Positions 11,569 to 23,908 of a stretch of 64,000 nucleotides of DNA are shown here, piece after piece. Made by a program: the position numbers and the translations under genes. The DNA lies in assembly GCA_964057225.1 (NCBI GenBank), contig OZ059895.1, positions 5,704,001-5,768,000 on the forward strand, in the 5' to 3' direction. The DNA is from Auanema rhodensis (taxonomy: Eukaryota > Nematoda > Chromadorea > Rhabditida > Rhabditidae). The notes beneath the pieces were generated by a model, which searched no databases, was not told where the DNA came from, and saw only the letters and a program-made list of their open reading frames with translations. Each line of letters opens with the position of its first letter. Position 1 is the first letter of the stretch.

Positions 11569-13333
11569 TTATTGTTCAACAATTGTATCGGAATTATCCA
11601 AAAAGGCACCTACTGCACCTAGATATCCCTCATGTTTCATGAATAAGGCTTCAGCTTTTCCCTTAAACATACAAAATAATGAAAATAACATATAAATGTA
11701 TAAACAAAAATATTACATACCTGACTCCAGAAATTGATTGCATAGGTTAAAGTTCTCATAGTTATAGGATGTTTTCGAATGAAGAAACCTCCGAAGTATA
11801 TCCTTTTCATCTTATAATGCTGGCCATAAAGCATTGCCATCTAAAAGAGAAATTAATGTTACGTAGGACTTAGCCAGTTATTCATGAAAACTTTGATAAA
11901 TTGCTGATTACGTACCTGACCAATGTTATTGCTAATCATGAGCAACAAACTCTTTGCTAAATCTTCAGGATTTTGATCGCTCAAACCTTCACTTCTGTTA
12001 CATTTACCAAATGATCCGGCAATCAAATCGCCACGCAAGTTCAAGTTTTCATATCCACCTCCATATATATCACATACCTTAAAATAAACAGTCAAAATTT
12101 GGTATTAAAGGATAAACGCTAACGAGTGTGTCACATTTTCTATGGTCGCCCTTTTCGGCAAGAAGTAAAAGCTCATCAAAAGCTAAAAGTTGGCAAATAA
12201 AACAATAAAGTATGTTAAAAGCCCACTTTTAACTTTAGTTAACAATTTTCCAAGACCTATGAAAGAGCCACCTCCCATAGACGATCCTCCTACACGTTGG
12301 AAAGAAGTTGGAGAATCGACCTAATTGGATTTCGAATATATGATAATGAAAGTCAAGAATACCTTCAAAATAGATATACCAGTGCCGATATTAACCAATA
12401 AAAATGGATAAATAGCCTCCTTATTAACTGGTTTATATTGATACCTAAAAAAATTTCATGAAAACTCATTTTAAAAAAAATAAAAACTTCTCAATTCCTA
12501 TAGCTTCATGATGATAAGTAAACGATTCATCTTCGTTATTTTGTAAAAGAAAATCACATCCAAGAATGAGAGCTTGCATCTCGTCAGTTCTCTCAACACT
12601 TAAAAAAGATGATTTTAAGTTAATAATCTCTTAAATATTTATAATACTAACCAAACATTCAATTTTTCTTTCAAAACTTCACCATGTTTGAAGGAGCCAC
12701 CACCAGTACAGTAAATTACGTCGTCCTGAGTGCGATCCTTCCAATTCTGATGAGACCAAAGTTGTTTTTGATAAGAAAGTTTCATTTACCTCACAAACAA
12801 ATTCCAAACATTCTTCAATCGACATGAACTTTTTAAAATTAAGAAGAACTTCGTGAGATTCAGATCCATCTTCACACTCACAAACAGTGGTATAAACTAA
12901 CTTAACCAAAGTTCCTCCTACAACATCATAATATCAGAATTTCGATTAATTTCTAATCAAACCAATATCACAAGCAAAACGACTTTTTTTCAACAAGTGT
13001 TTGAACCGAGGTTCATTTGGCAGGACGATGTAGGGAGTTTTCGGTTTTTCTTTCAAAATTGGTTGCTTATTAACACCATCTCCCTGTCCTGCTTCGTCTA
13101 CCCTTCTGAATAAACAAAATTCAGGGGTAACTAGACATCAGGAAAAAGATTGCAAACCTGAGGTGCGAAGCAAGTAGGAGCTCATCCATGATGCGACGAT
13201 TCTGCAATTATGAAAGTTGCCAAAAAGACCCCAAGTAAGGAAGAAATGAATCGATATTTAATCAGACCTTAATATTTCTTCTCAATCGTCTTGAGACAAT
13301 GCGATCACTTGGATGGGAACGAAATATCGCCAT
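11569..13333 (-). CDS. Pantothenate kinase (eukaryotic type II PanK)
   Basis: Phosphorylates pantothenate, the first step of coenzyme A synthesis. Exons on the minus strand: 13333-13268, 13201-13158, 13105-12963, 12917-12790, 12746-12652, 12598-12488, 12444-12363, 12320-12227, 12182-12118, 12077-11916, 11840-11721, 11661-11569. Family motifs appear in order: ACDIGGTLVKLVY (phosphate-binding start, spliced across 12963/12917), YCTGGGSFK, YPFLLVNIGTGISIL, GGSSMGGGSFIGL, LLTKVKTFDELLLLAEKGD, VCDIYGGGY, SFGKCNR, ISNNIGQ, FGGFF and a final HEGYLGAVGAFL. All are as in animal PANKs, so the enzyme looks intact. The ~50-residue N-terminus is basic and specific to this gene. The ATG follows TTTCTTAG by seven bases. 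It lies downstream of, and on the same strand as, the proline-rich gene, 936 nt apart. Confidence 0.93.
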
Positions 13334-14268
13334 CGCTCTCCTAAGAAATCGGACCGTTTAAGACGGATATGATAGAGACAAAGAAGACATCACGATAATT
13401 TGAGTATAAAGAAAAACAATTTCATTTAACTCTGAAGCAAAATGAAAATAACGCCCCGAAAAAAAATAAAACCGGATAACAATTCTGTAGGGTAAACAGC
13501 AAAATGCAATGAACTTTAAAAAATTGAAAAGAGAAATTGATGGAAACAAGAACGGAATTTGACATCAAGAACCAAGAAAATAAATACATTAACATTATTT
13601 CAAGCATAGTTCCGATTCCAGGACGCAACTTCCTAAGGAGGTTGGTAAATTTTTCTAATCAGAACTTAGCCAGAAGATATCTTAGCAAAATGATGAAATG
13701 ATGAATGAATGATAAAGAAAAGAGAAAAGAGGAAGAACATAACAAAAGGATATGCAGGATTAAGGGATACAAATGAGAACTAAATAAAATAATAAAATAA
13801 CGGCAAGCTCTCGCAAAATGAAGTAAAATAAAAATCTAACCCAATGAGCACTATCGTAAAGCTAGGAAAAAAGCAGAGAACAAAATGTACATGAACAAGT
13901 ACTCAAGAAAGAAAATAGGTAAACAAGTAGCAACTACTTTCTAGTAAAGAATAGATTACAGTACCTTATTCACAAGTCAAAAGAAGATATATGAGCCAAG
14001 TATCAAATTCCTAAACAGAGTAAAAAGAAGAGAAAGTCGTCAGAGGTCGTCTGCATTCTAACAAGGTAAGACTCTAATAAGGAGATTCCAAAGTCAATTT
14101 TGCTTTTTAACGGAAATAACTATCACATATGCACTGAAGATGGGGAGGAAACGTGGGGTGACTATGGTGGGGTGGAAACAACAGAAATGACATTGCCAGA
14201 TAAGGAATACAATAGATCACCGATACAGACAAAATGAAAATATGACGAGAAAACTCCGCGTAAAAAAA
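13334..14268. other. Intergenic region between two minus-strand genes
   Basis: About 935 bases, purine-rich on the plus strand. Short open frames here have no recognisable content. It should contain the 3' untranslated region of the proline-rich gene and the acceptor site in front of the pantothenate kinase ATG. Confidence 0.6.
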
Positions 14269-16063
14269 TCAGAGATCGCGTTCCTTCTTCACACACGGCT
14301 CCTTCATCACTGGAGGTGACACAGGTGAAGAGTTACCAGAAAAGCCTGATGATCGATTCGGAGTCGGTGGTCGGTTATTGCGGTTGATGTAAAAAGCTCG
14401 ATCAGTAGGAGCCCACCGTTCTTCATTTGTGCCCAGAACCCTCTTTCCTGAAAGAAAAACAATGAGAATATTTAAAGGAGAAAAAGAAAAACAATAAAAT
14501 TATAATTTATCTGCAAAACAAAGAGCGTATGTTCTACCCTTGATAATCAAGAACAATTATACAACCTTCTTCACTTTCTCCCACTCCTCCATTTCAAAGG
14601 AGGAAAACAAAGCTCAGATGGAAAGCATTCCCAAAATTCAATAATACTTACTTGGAGCCATAAACGCGGGTGGAGCGTTGACAAAGTTCTGAGATGGAGG
14701 CGGACCACACATACTTGGAGAACCAGGGAACGGTCCTACAAAAAATGGTGGCGGTGGTAGCATTGGAGTGAACGGTGGTGGTACAGGCCTTCCCTGAGTT
14801 CTGGAACAAATAGAGTTTGCCAGAAAAAAAAGAAGAACGTCTTACGTCATCGGCGGTGAGATCCTCACTGGCAACATGCTTGACGTGCGGATGAAAGTAG
14901 GTGGTGGTGGAGGGTACAAGAAAGAGCAATCAGGGCCCATCCGCTGTAAAAAAACTATTTACAAAAAACTAATGATGAAAAAAATGTACTTTTGGAATAG
15001 CTGGAGGTGGCCGGGATACATCAGGAATCAATGGCGGAAGTCCAGGGCCAACCAGAGGCCCTAACGGAGGTGGGCGAGCAGTATCAGGTGGTGGAACAGC
15101 ATAAGGATGCATAAGCCCTCGGGGAGAGGAGTTACCCAACATGGAAGGTGAGGGAAGACTATATATATAACAATATAATTTTCAAAGAAAACTACTAATT
15201 CTTACTTTTCTTTCTCTTCGTTCTCATCTTCTTCGCCCAAGCTTTCCAGTTTAGCTGTCATCTCAGCAACAATTTGCCGGGTGTGCTCATTGAGTTGATC
15301 TTGATTTACATTTGAAATAACCTTTGCCGTTGCTTCTTTCTCCAATTTATGCATTTGTTTCATTGATCTGAAAACCCAATTATCAGAAATCTGCATGTCA
15401 AACCAACAAACTTACTCTAACAACTTGACACGACTATTGATCAAACGCTCGTGTTCCTGAACTAATCGGGCTGTTGTACTAACCAAATCTACTAATTGAC
15501 AATCAGGAACAGTTTGCATCTGCAAATCTCATAGTTTAAAAAATATTAATGTTTTCATACCAAAGAAACATCTGAAGATAAAATATCGTCCGAGAATGAT
15601 TTTAAGATGTGAGGAGAAACATTATTTTCATCGTTAGCAAACATATCTTCCAATTTACACGTTGATGGACTAAAATTCCATTGAGATGGTGCATCAAGCA
15701 TACTCCGGGATAATTGTTCCTCCGGTTCATCAACAGAATCACACCAAGCGGAGAATATCTCCTTCGCTCTAATAAAGAAATTGAAAAATTACATGAAAAA
15801 AAAGAAAAAACAAAACATACCTGCTAAATTCTCCATCTTGCACATCCGTTTTCATTTCTGATTCCTCTTTGTCATCCAAAGATTCATCAGTCAACTCACC
15901 AGACTCACTCCTAGATAGCGAATACATTCGAAAAAATAAAAAAAATAAAAGCGAACCCGTCATTCGATGAAGATGGAGTTTTTACTTTAACAGTACAATT
16001 GACTGTATCAAATGGATCATCCAAATCCAAATAGGATGATGAAGGAGTGACGTCTTCTTCCAT
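14269..16063 (-). CDS. Proline-rich coiled-coil protein, function unknown
   Basis: Nine exons: 16063-15957, 15910-15821, 15778-15561, 15518-15416, 15367-15206, 15158-14990, 14943-14846, 14800-14652, 14447-14269. The product starts MEEDVTPSSSYLDLDDPF. It has an acidic N-terminus, then IFSAWCDSVDEPEEQLSRS, and a helical, probably coiled-coil stretch (LVQEHERLINSRVKLLESM onward, about 90 residues). A long Pro-rich region follows with runs such as YPPPPPTF and MLPPPPFFVGPF. The C-terminus is basic (RKRVLGTNEERWAPTDRAFY) and ends in KKERDL. I do not recognise the family. The coiled coil plus proline-rich tail resembles in outline TANGO1/cTAGE5-type secretion factors and RNA-processing adaptors, but no diagnostic motif was seen. 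All nine exons join in frame, so the gene itself is well supported. ATG follows TTTCAG by 14 bases. Confidence 0.72.
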
Positions 16064-16548
16064 CCCGTCAACGGCTGAAACAATAAACGTTTTCAAAACA
16101 AGATTTCGAAATACTGTGAATGATAATTCGATCGATGCTTATCAAAGTTACAATATTACTTATTTGTGAGAAAATTCAGAGAAGTTCTTTTTGGCAAGAT
16201 TACAGAATGCAAAACGTTCTATGGCGTCCGCTTGTCAATTCTCAACGTCTGTCCATTGTTGAGAAACGGAGAAAAGCGCTCTCTAGCAACCCCTGCACAG
16301 CTGTTGTTAAACACCGTACAAACACCCTCGAAAGTACTTGCTAGTAATCACTTCCGCTACTTACGTCTTCTTTTTTGACTGTGATCTATATACAAAATAT
16401 ATCACATTAATCATTTATACTACATATGAAAAGTGAAACTTTCAAATCCGGATGTGGAGTAATGATAAGAATTTGGTGTCTTTTTCTATTTTAATCATGC
16501 GTTTGTTATACAAAACGAGATAAAAAAGAACAATCACGTTCAAACAAT

Positions 16549-17292
16549 GAACGCCATATTCTTATACTACACAAATAATCAAAGGAAAGTAATTACACCA
16601 ATAGAGCTGGGAGAAAAAGTGTTCAAAGGCCAAAATGTTGAGATTAAAGCAGCCCCAAATATCGATGCGATCAGAAGTTAGTACGATATCAAAGCTAAAA
16701 TTTAAAAATAGCTGCAATCTTTATAATAATGAAATGAAACGTATATATAGTTTGAGCATGAACGAAAACATTTACAACGATATTACGCGGGCTTTCTGTA
16801 AATGCTACCTAATAAGGTCAACATCATTCAGAGTTAAGGCCAAAGGTGGTTTCTGCAGGGTTCATCTGTTGAACTTACAACTCTTAGATCTATCTTCAAA
16901 TGCCCCCAATCAATCCAAGGAAAAAAAGTTGTTTATGTTAGTACCGTTGGGAAAAACTGCGAAAAGAAGTTTACCTTGTGGAAGCAGACTATTTTTGTAT
17001 TTTCGGAATTCCCGCAGGTATTAAGATGCCGTGAATATGTTAATTGAAATATTCTACCTGATTATATCAGCTGATTGTTATCAGCTTATTTGCTTTTAAG
17101 GGACAGACAGTCCAAGTAAGGAAAGGTGGGAGCACCGTCTTTAAAGCTGTCGCTGGAAGACCTTATTTCCCATTCAAAGGCGACTCGAATTTTCTTTGGC
17201 AAAATAAATTTGTTTTATTAATATTATTTAATATTCAAAAAAAAAATTCTCATCAAATCACAATTCTTAATAAAGCTTTCTCAGGACAACAG
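16549..17292 (+). other. Possible small spliced coding region, unassigned
   Basis: Three stretches look coding but could not be joined convincingly. The first, from ATG at 16549, reads MNAIFLYYTNNQRKVITPIE and then ELGEKVFKGQNVEIKAA, up to a GTTAGT donor near 16677. The second follows CTGCAG near 16857 and reads SSVELTTLRSIFKC then GKKVVYVSTVGKNCEKKF, ending at a GT near 17019. The third follows TTTTAAG near 17100 and reads GQTVQVRKGGSTVFKAVAGR then PYFPFKGDSNFLW. Residue use is unlike the surrounding intergenic DNA, but no family is recognised. It may be a short or decayed gene between two divergent promoters. The rest of 16064-17344 shows nothing recognisable. Confidence 0.25.
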
Positions 17293-17344
17293 TAACTCTT
17301 ATTTTGTTTATTATTATCTTAAACTCTACTGACGACTTTCTCGA

Positions 17345-20257
17345 ATGAGTCAACCTATTCCTCCACACATCAACTCTGCTACACCATGGGACCTGTCTCA
17401 AATCAATAGTATCGTATGTAAAAAATTTTATTTCTAAAAATTTGAATATTTGAGCACATAAAAGTAGCTTGATCAGTTATAGATTCCTAATCCAACTGTA
17501 GCCTCAAGGTTGAGACCAGTACAGTCAGCAAACGCGCTTCCTATTGTGTTGAGGTAAGACAACAAAAACGAGAAATATTTTACAAAATACATCGGAAATC
17601 ATATTTTTATTGAGAAACAAAGAGATAAAATTTAGCAGAGAAAGTGATGAAAATCAAAACTTGAATGATTTTGAGAAAAACAACCGTTCTCACTACTCAA
17701 ATCACACAAAATAAAATGATCATCAGTGACAAAAAGTACAGGAGTACGTGATGTTGAAATAGCATCTTGTTGATGTTTTCAATTTTTTTTCGATTTTCAA
17801 ACAGATGTATTGAAAAAAACTGTAAATATGAATAGGTAATAATATCAGAAAACAAATGATAAAATATTGAAAAAACGTATTATATTTCAAGAATTTTTTA
17901 TTCCTTTGCATTCAAAGAAAAAGAAAATAAAACACGCCATACAAGCGGGACAAATTTGAGAAAATCATCTTCATTCGGGAAAGTTTTCAAAAAAAATTTA
18001 TTTTATCAAAAAAAATTTCAGTTTTTTCTTTTCAGCTCGTATCAATCGAAACCATCGCCGATTCCAACTAACTACCAGCTGGTTCATCCAGCTTATTTGT
18101 CCAGCAATTGCAATCCAACAACAGCCCCAAAAATTGATGACCAAGCGGATTTAATGACTCAAACAATTCACAATTCAACACTTTCGGTATAGCTTATGCA
18201 CGAAAAAGGGAAATCCAACTAAAAATTTCCTGCAGGATTCTTTGTCTCAAGTGGCTTCTTTTCATTCATATCCGTATCAGGGAGTTTCGAATCAAACTTC
18301 CTTGACATCGCTTCCGTTCATATTTCAATCAGATCAACTTTTACTCACACAATTCCAGCTTCAACATCAACTTCCTCTTCTTTTAGCTCCACCTGATCAG
18401 TTACGAACTCTGAACCTTTCAAACAATTCAACGCTTTCTGCTGAGAATACTAACGGTAAACATCGCATGTATTATAGTTTTCAGAGTATTTGAAGTTTCA
18501 TACAAAATAAAAAAAAATTACATCAAATTATATAATATACGTTCTTATAGTTAAAAGTATTTTTACTAGATACTGATGATTATTTGGTATGACTTGATGT
18601 TGTCATCACTTTAACCATAAAAAAATCTCTAAGAAATAAAAAAAAATTTTTTTTTTCAGTTCAAACAAGTTTCTCTAATATATTCCCAACATCAACATCT
18701 AATAACTATGTGGCTCAAATATCTACCTTGGCAAATCAGCCTATCATGCCATGCGATGTTCCGACAACGTTAAATCATGTTAAGTCATGTGAATCTATTC
18801 CCTCTTCGGAAAAAAATAGATTGTTATCAAATAATATTTTATCATCTATATCATCTTCCGTGAGTTTCCTTTTTAAACTCGAAGAAAAATTAGTTTGGGA
18901 AAAAAATCTATTATATCGAGTTGAATTGATGAATTTCATAGAATATATAATCGTCATAAAATTTGAACTTAGTTTCTATTTCTGAAAAATCTAATGAAAG
19001 AAGTTTCGTTTTAAGAATTGTAATACGTTCTTTTAAAATTTCAAAAAAAAAAGAGTTCTTCGTTTTCAATTGAATGTTTGTAGGAATTTGACTAGACTAC
19101 CTTAAAAAATGAAAAGAATGTTTCTAAGAGAGAGAATAATAACATTTTTACAGAATGTTGAAGTTGGAAGTTCTGAACAAAATGTTCAAAATGAAAAAGC
19201 TCCTCAAGTTATTGAGAATGTACCGAATGAAGATGTGGTAGGTTCATAACCTATAAGTGATTTGAAATAAGTTATAAACTTATTAAATTCAGGCATTCAG
19301 AATTAATCGAGCTAACTCACCCTCTAGTTTAGATCATCCTATTTCTAATTGCTCTGAATTAAATGAAATATCAAATCAGTAATTAAAAATAAAAAAAATG
19401 CTTCTATAAGGATAAAATTATCTTACAGAAATGAAGAACAATCTTATGAAAAACCTTTTGTGATGGGTGAGATATCAACTGAAACGTATTACCCAACTCA
19501 TTTTTTGAGAGGTTCTATGATCTGTTTGGCCAATGGGACACTTCGTAAAGTGATTTGTTTTGAATGTTTTTTGTAAGCAATTTGTTTTTCAGGTAGAAGA
19601 TCTGAGTACGGATGATTTCCTTTCAGCAGCAAGTAAAACATCAGAATTCTCAATTGAACCATCTACTTACCTTGGCTGCACTAAATCTAATAACCATGCT
19701 CAAATATTTTTTTCAGCAGAGAACTCGGAACGAGAAGTAATTTTTATACTAAAATGATTCTAAAAAATTCAAATTTTTAGTATTCTATCGATGTTCAGCT
19801 AGAATATCCTTTATTTGTATTAGGAAAAGGTTGGTGTTCAATTGAACCTGAACGAACATTAGAAACATACGGATTAGAAGCAAAGCTTGTTAAGGTGCTT
19901 TTTAAAAATTTTGTGTGAAACATATGAACGTGTGTTATATCCTATTCAGGCTGGAGATATTTGTATAACTATGAAGCAAAGACATCTAGAACTAGATATC
20001 TTAGAAAATGTGGTACCTATTACCCAAGCTCATGATATTAATCAAAGAGAAATACAATTAGCTACCTGGAGAGATGAACTTGAAGAGAACATGGTATATC
20101 TTGCCTCTTAATTCCACCCCTCCCCCCCAAACCCTAACATTTTTAGACTGAAACTCATATGGAATGTATGAAACATGGCCGAGCTTCAGCACCACCGCGA
20201 TTGGAAAAAATATGTACCGGACCGCTGAGTTATAGATATGAAATGTATGAAATATGA
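17345..20257 (+). CDS. Ataxin-1-like protein with C-terminal AXH domain
   Basis: Twelve exons: 17345-17413, 17484-17553, 18036-18186, 18236-18455, 18660-18859, 19154-19237, 19293-19378, 19429-19549, 19593-19736, 19781-19894, 19950-20093, 20147-20257. The C-terminal part is an AXH domain (ataxin-1/HBP1 fold): YYPTHFLRGSMICLANG, then VEDLSTDDFLSAA, DVQLEYPLFVLGKGW and CSIEPERTLETYGLEAKLVK, then GDICITMKQRH. Order and spacing match vertebrate ATXN1. The domain mediates dimerisation and binding of RNA and transcription factors such as Capicua. The N-terminal half is low complexity, rich in Ser, Asn, Gln and Pro, without a polyglutamine run. No HMG box is present, which separates it from HBP1. A nuclear transcriptional co-regulator role is inferred from the family. 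Poly(A) signal AATAAA occurs near 20322. Confidence 0.88.
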
Positions 20258-20327
20258 GAAAAATATTTTGAAAATTTGTCCACGAACGTTTCTTCATCAT
20301 CTTAATGTCATTTTCTTATTCAATAAA

Positions 20328-20699
20328 CGAAAATGAATCACAAATTTAAAGGAAAAAAATTGAAAACACTGTGGATTTCAATCTTTCATATACAAAAGTG
20401 ATGAAAATTCTCAAATATTTTTGATAAAACTTGATAAACCACATACACCTACGGTTTGAGTCAACGTTGGTGATTAAACTACTTGGTATTTATAGCTTGC
20501 TTATTTGTAGAAAAAAATTAAAATAGTTTATTTGCTCATTATTTAATTATTAAATTAATTATTATTTTTGTAATATTTTAAAATAATTAAAAATATAAGA
20601 AAAGCAACTTTTCTATATTGATTCAAAAATTCATGCCAATCAACCGATCTCACGTAGTTTCTAATTAGAAATTAAAATTTCGAATACAAGCTGTTAGCG
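20328..20699. repeat. 372-bp direct repeat, copy A
   Basis: Identical by eye, with no indel, to 23537-23908. It starts at CGAAAATGAATCAC and ends at AAGCTGTTAGCG. There is no terminal TG...CA, no inverted terminal repeat and no target-site duplication that I can see, so it is not a clear LTR or DNA transposon end. It begins just after the AATAAA of the ataxin-1-like gene. Confidence 0.9.
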
Positions 20700-23536
20700 C
20701 CAAAAACACTTTCTAGCTATTTCATAGCTATTTTATTGAAAGAAACTCGAATTCGCAATTATATTGTTATAATTAAACATTTTCTATTTGAATATATTGT
20801 ATAGTTTTCTTAAACTTCTTGTACTTTTCGAATAACATCGCTTCAAAAAAATGTAATATTGTACTGTAATATTCATGGCTGTTCATATGACAAAAAGTTG
20901 TATTGTGTCAATGTATCGAAACCAGGAAGTATATGAGTATACATGTTGATCATTCTTAAATTTTTGTAGAAGCATATTGCTAGTGTCAGATTTTCTTGTA
21001 AATTTGCTTGTTCATCTAGCAAAACAGATTCATTATGCATAGTGGACGTCATGGTGTATTTGAACAAGCCTTATCCGATTAGCTGAAATAGGCTTGGCAG
21101 GATTTGAAGAAAGATATGGAGGCTAGAGGTTGCAGAGATGTAGCCAGCGCTGATTCATTTCCAATGAGCTTGTTTTAATGTCGATGGCTTCATCCATTTG
21201 GCCATATAACAAATCAGTAGAAATGTATATCTGTTCTTACTCTCCATGCTTTTAGTACTCTTTCTTTGAGTCTTTGTCTTTCAAACCTTCTAACAAGCTG
21301 TGCAGTAGAATAAGAACGGCGAATAAGATGAGGCACATCGTAATCATTTCAGGAAGTACGTCTCGTAAGGATTTATGATGCACCAGTTTCACATTTCAAA
21401 GCTTTTAGCTCTTTAATCAGAGCATCTGTTCCATCAACAGTCGTGGTCGGACCACCCGTTCTTCGCCTCTTTTAACGACCTTGCTGCATGTGGTCCTGGT
21501 ATGTCTTATAGTTTGTACTATTGTTAGTTTGGACCCGTAAAAACATATAACCTGAGCGTTCCAACAGACACATTGTCTAAATCCCCAAGTACTTGTCGCT
21601 ATTATCTTTGTGGAACACCGCGGGGTAGTGTTATTGAGACTACTTGTTCATTGGGTACTACCCAAGGATTTAAATTAGCTCTGTATTCAGAAGCTTCAAT
21701 TGAAACCTCGGGGGATCGCACCCAAGACGAGAGGAACTGGATGTCTACAACGCCTCAGTGGGGTATTCTAATAAGGGCAGATTAGTCTCTTCTAAAAGGG
21801 TAATTAGCTATGAGAATACAAGATTTTCTTCTCTCGTAAGTGAAAGAATGTATGAGATCGAGAGAGAGGGGAATGAAGAGCCGAGCGGGAAACTGCGGGG
21901 TCGTCATCATCATCAGATGCGGTCAATGAGTGAGAAGAAGGAACTCGGAAAGTATTGAAGAACACACGATAGTCGTCCTTGTCAATCTATTCTTTTCCTT
22001 CTATCATCAAACGAAGCCGCATGTATAGATGGAGATAATGACAAAAGCGTCGTGTAGTCAGTCACCTTTTTCACTCTTCTATACGGCCTGATGATGATGA
22101 TGACAATATGACGAGGCTAGTTGATGATCATGATTAGGACGGATCATCCTCATTCTCATCATCGTAAACGTCATCGTTGTCATCATCATCGTTACCGATG
22201 TTGCCATCAAACTAGAGGTCAGCAAACTGCGCTGTCAAATCTGATAACCATCAGAGTAATATCCTTATTTGACTATATGTGTGGTTTCCGGTATATACGA
22301 ACTCATTATCTTCCTCCTATATTATCATACCCCTAGTCAACATTAACGTTCGTCTGTTTGTTTCATAAGCCGTTCAACGACGCAACACACCAGATAGGAC
22401 TTTGTATTTCCCACATCTGCTGACTAAGCCTTCACCTTATATGTCTATTGTGCATACCACAACAGGGTTCTTTCTATTACTTCTAGGTCAGTGTCTATTT
22501 TGAAACAGAAATACAAGATGTGGGATACAGCGGCTTCATTCATACCACTTTTATTCAGTTTTGCCCATCATTGAGGAGCAAAAAAAGAGGGGAGGGAGAA
22601 TGAGAGGACGATGAATAGTTTAGGAAATACGTTGAAATATCTGTCAAGCTATTTCGTTCATTTTGCGTGCTAGAGAGCGCAATGTCTGCAAACCTTTTAA
22701 GACAGAACGAGGAAAAAAACGAATCAAAAAAGCCATTTGACCTAGAGAGAGAGAAATATTTAGAGAAAGAGAGGGAGGGATAGAAAGACAGAAGCATGAA
22801 AAAGTTGTCCTTCTATTTCATTCCAATGACTAGTATTCCTATCTAGTAATACTTCCAATTAATTATTTCCATTGAACTATCCTTCCACAGTGGTATTATA
22901 CGTCTATTTGTTGTCTGATATATTATTTTGGCAAGCTTATATCATATGGTTGCTCTATTCTAATACACTCTCAGTGTCCTCCAACCCTTCTTCTTCATGT
23001 ATGTACCCTATTGTCCTCGAGTGCACTTGCATATATCACCGTCATCTTACTCTTCTTATCTTCTTTTCTCCATATTTGTCTTCAGACCTCTCGTTACGTT
23101 TTCTTAATTACTAAAAAGTATCAATTTGACTTTCCAACCCTTCAGAATTTTGAAATTTTTTATTATTCTTGTTTTGATATTTCTTCACCTTTGATCTACT
23201 GACGCTCAAACAACATTGCCTAAGTTTCAATGTTCGGTTTGCTTTTATTCCAATCCAGGCTTAAGCTCTTAGCAGCAAAAACCAAATCCTTTAGTCCTGA
23301 AATTTGGCTCACACAAAGTTTGCAGATTGTGTTGTGGCTATTCCAACACTTCTACTAACTCCACGTTGTACAGCCAATAATTTCATCCGATTGTTACGAA
23401 AATAGTAACAATTACCATTAGTCATACGCACAATCTAGATGTCTCCACAAAGTTTTTAAAATATGTTTTCAAATGCTAAAAAAGCTAAGATAAATGGAAC
23501 TTCGTTTCAATTTTTTCAGGAAAAAACATTAAAATG

Positions 23537-23908
23537 CGAAAATGAATCACAAATTTAAAGGAAAAAAATTGAAAACACTGTGGATTTCAATCTTTCATAT
23601 ACAAAAGTGATGAAAATTCTCAAATATTTTTGATAAAACTTGATAAACCACATACACCTACGGTTTGAGTCAACGTTGGTGATTAAACTACTTGGTATTT
23701 ATAGCTTGCTTATTTGTAGAAAAAAATTAAAATAGTTTATTTGCTCATTATTTAATTATTAAATTAATTATTATTTTTGTAATATTTTAAAATAATTAAA
23801 AATATAAGAAAAGCAACTTTTCTATATTGATTCAAAAATTCATGCCAATCAACCGATCTCACGTAGTTTCTAATTAGAAATTAAAATTTCGAATACAAGC
23901 TGTTAGCG
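23537..23908. repeat. 372-bp direct repeat, copy B
   Basis: Second copy, at a constant offset of 3209 bases from copy A. The identical boundary on both sides and zero visible divergence imply a recent duplication or gene conversion. No open frame of note lies within it. Confidence 0.9.

Noticed and set aside
20328-23908. LTR retrotransposon with 372-bp LTRs
   Set aside because: No TG...CA ends, no target-site duplication, and no gag or polymerase coding sequence in the 2.8 kb between the copies.
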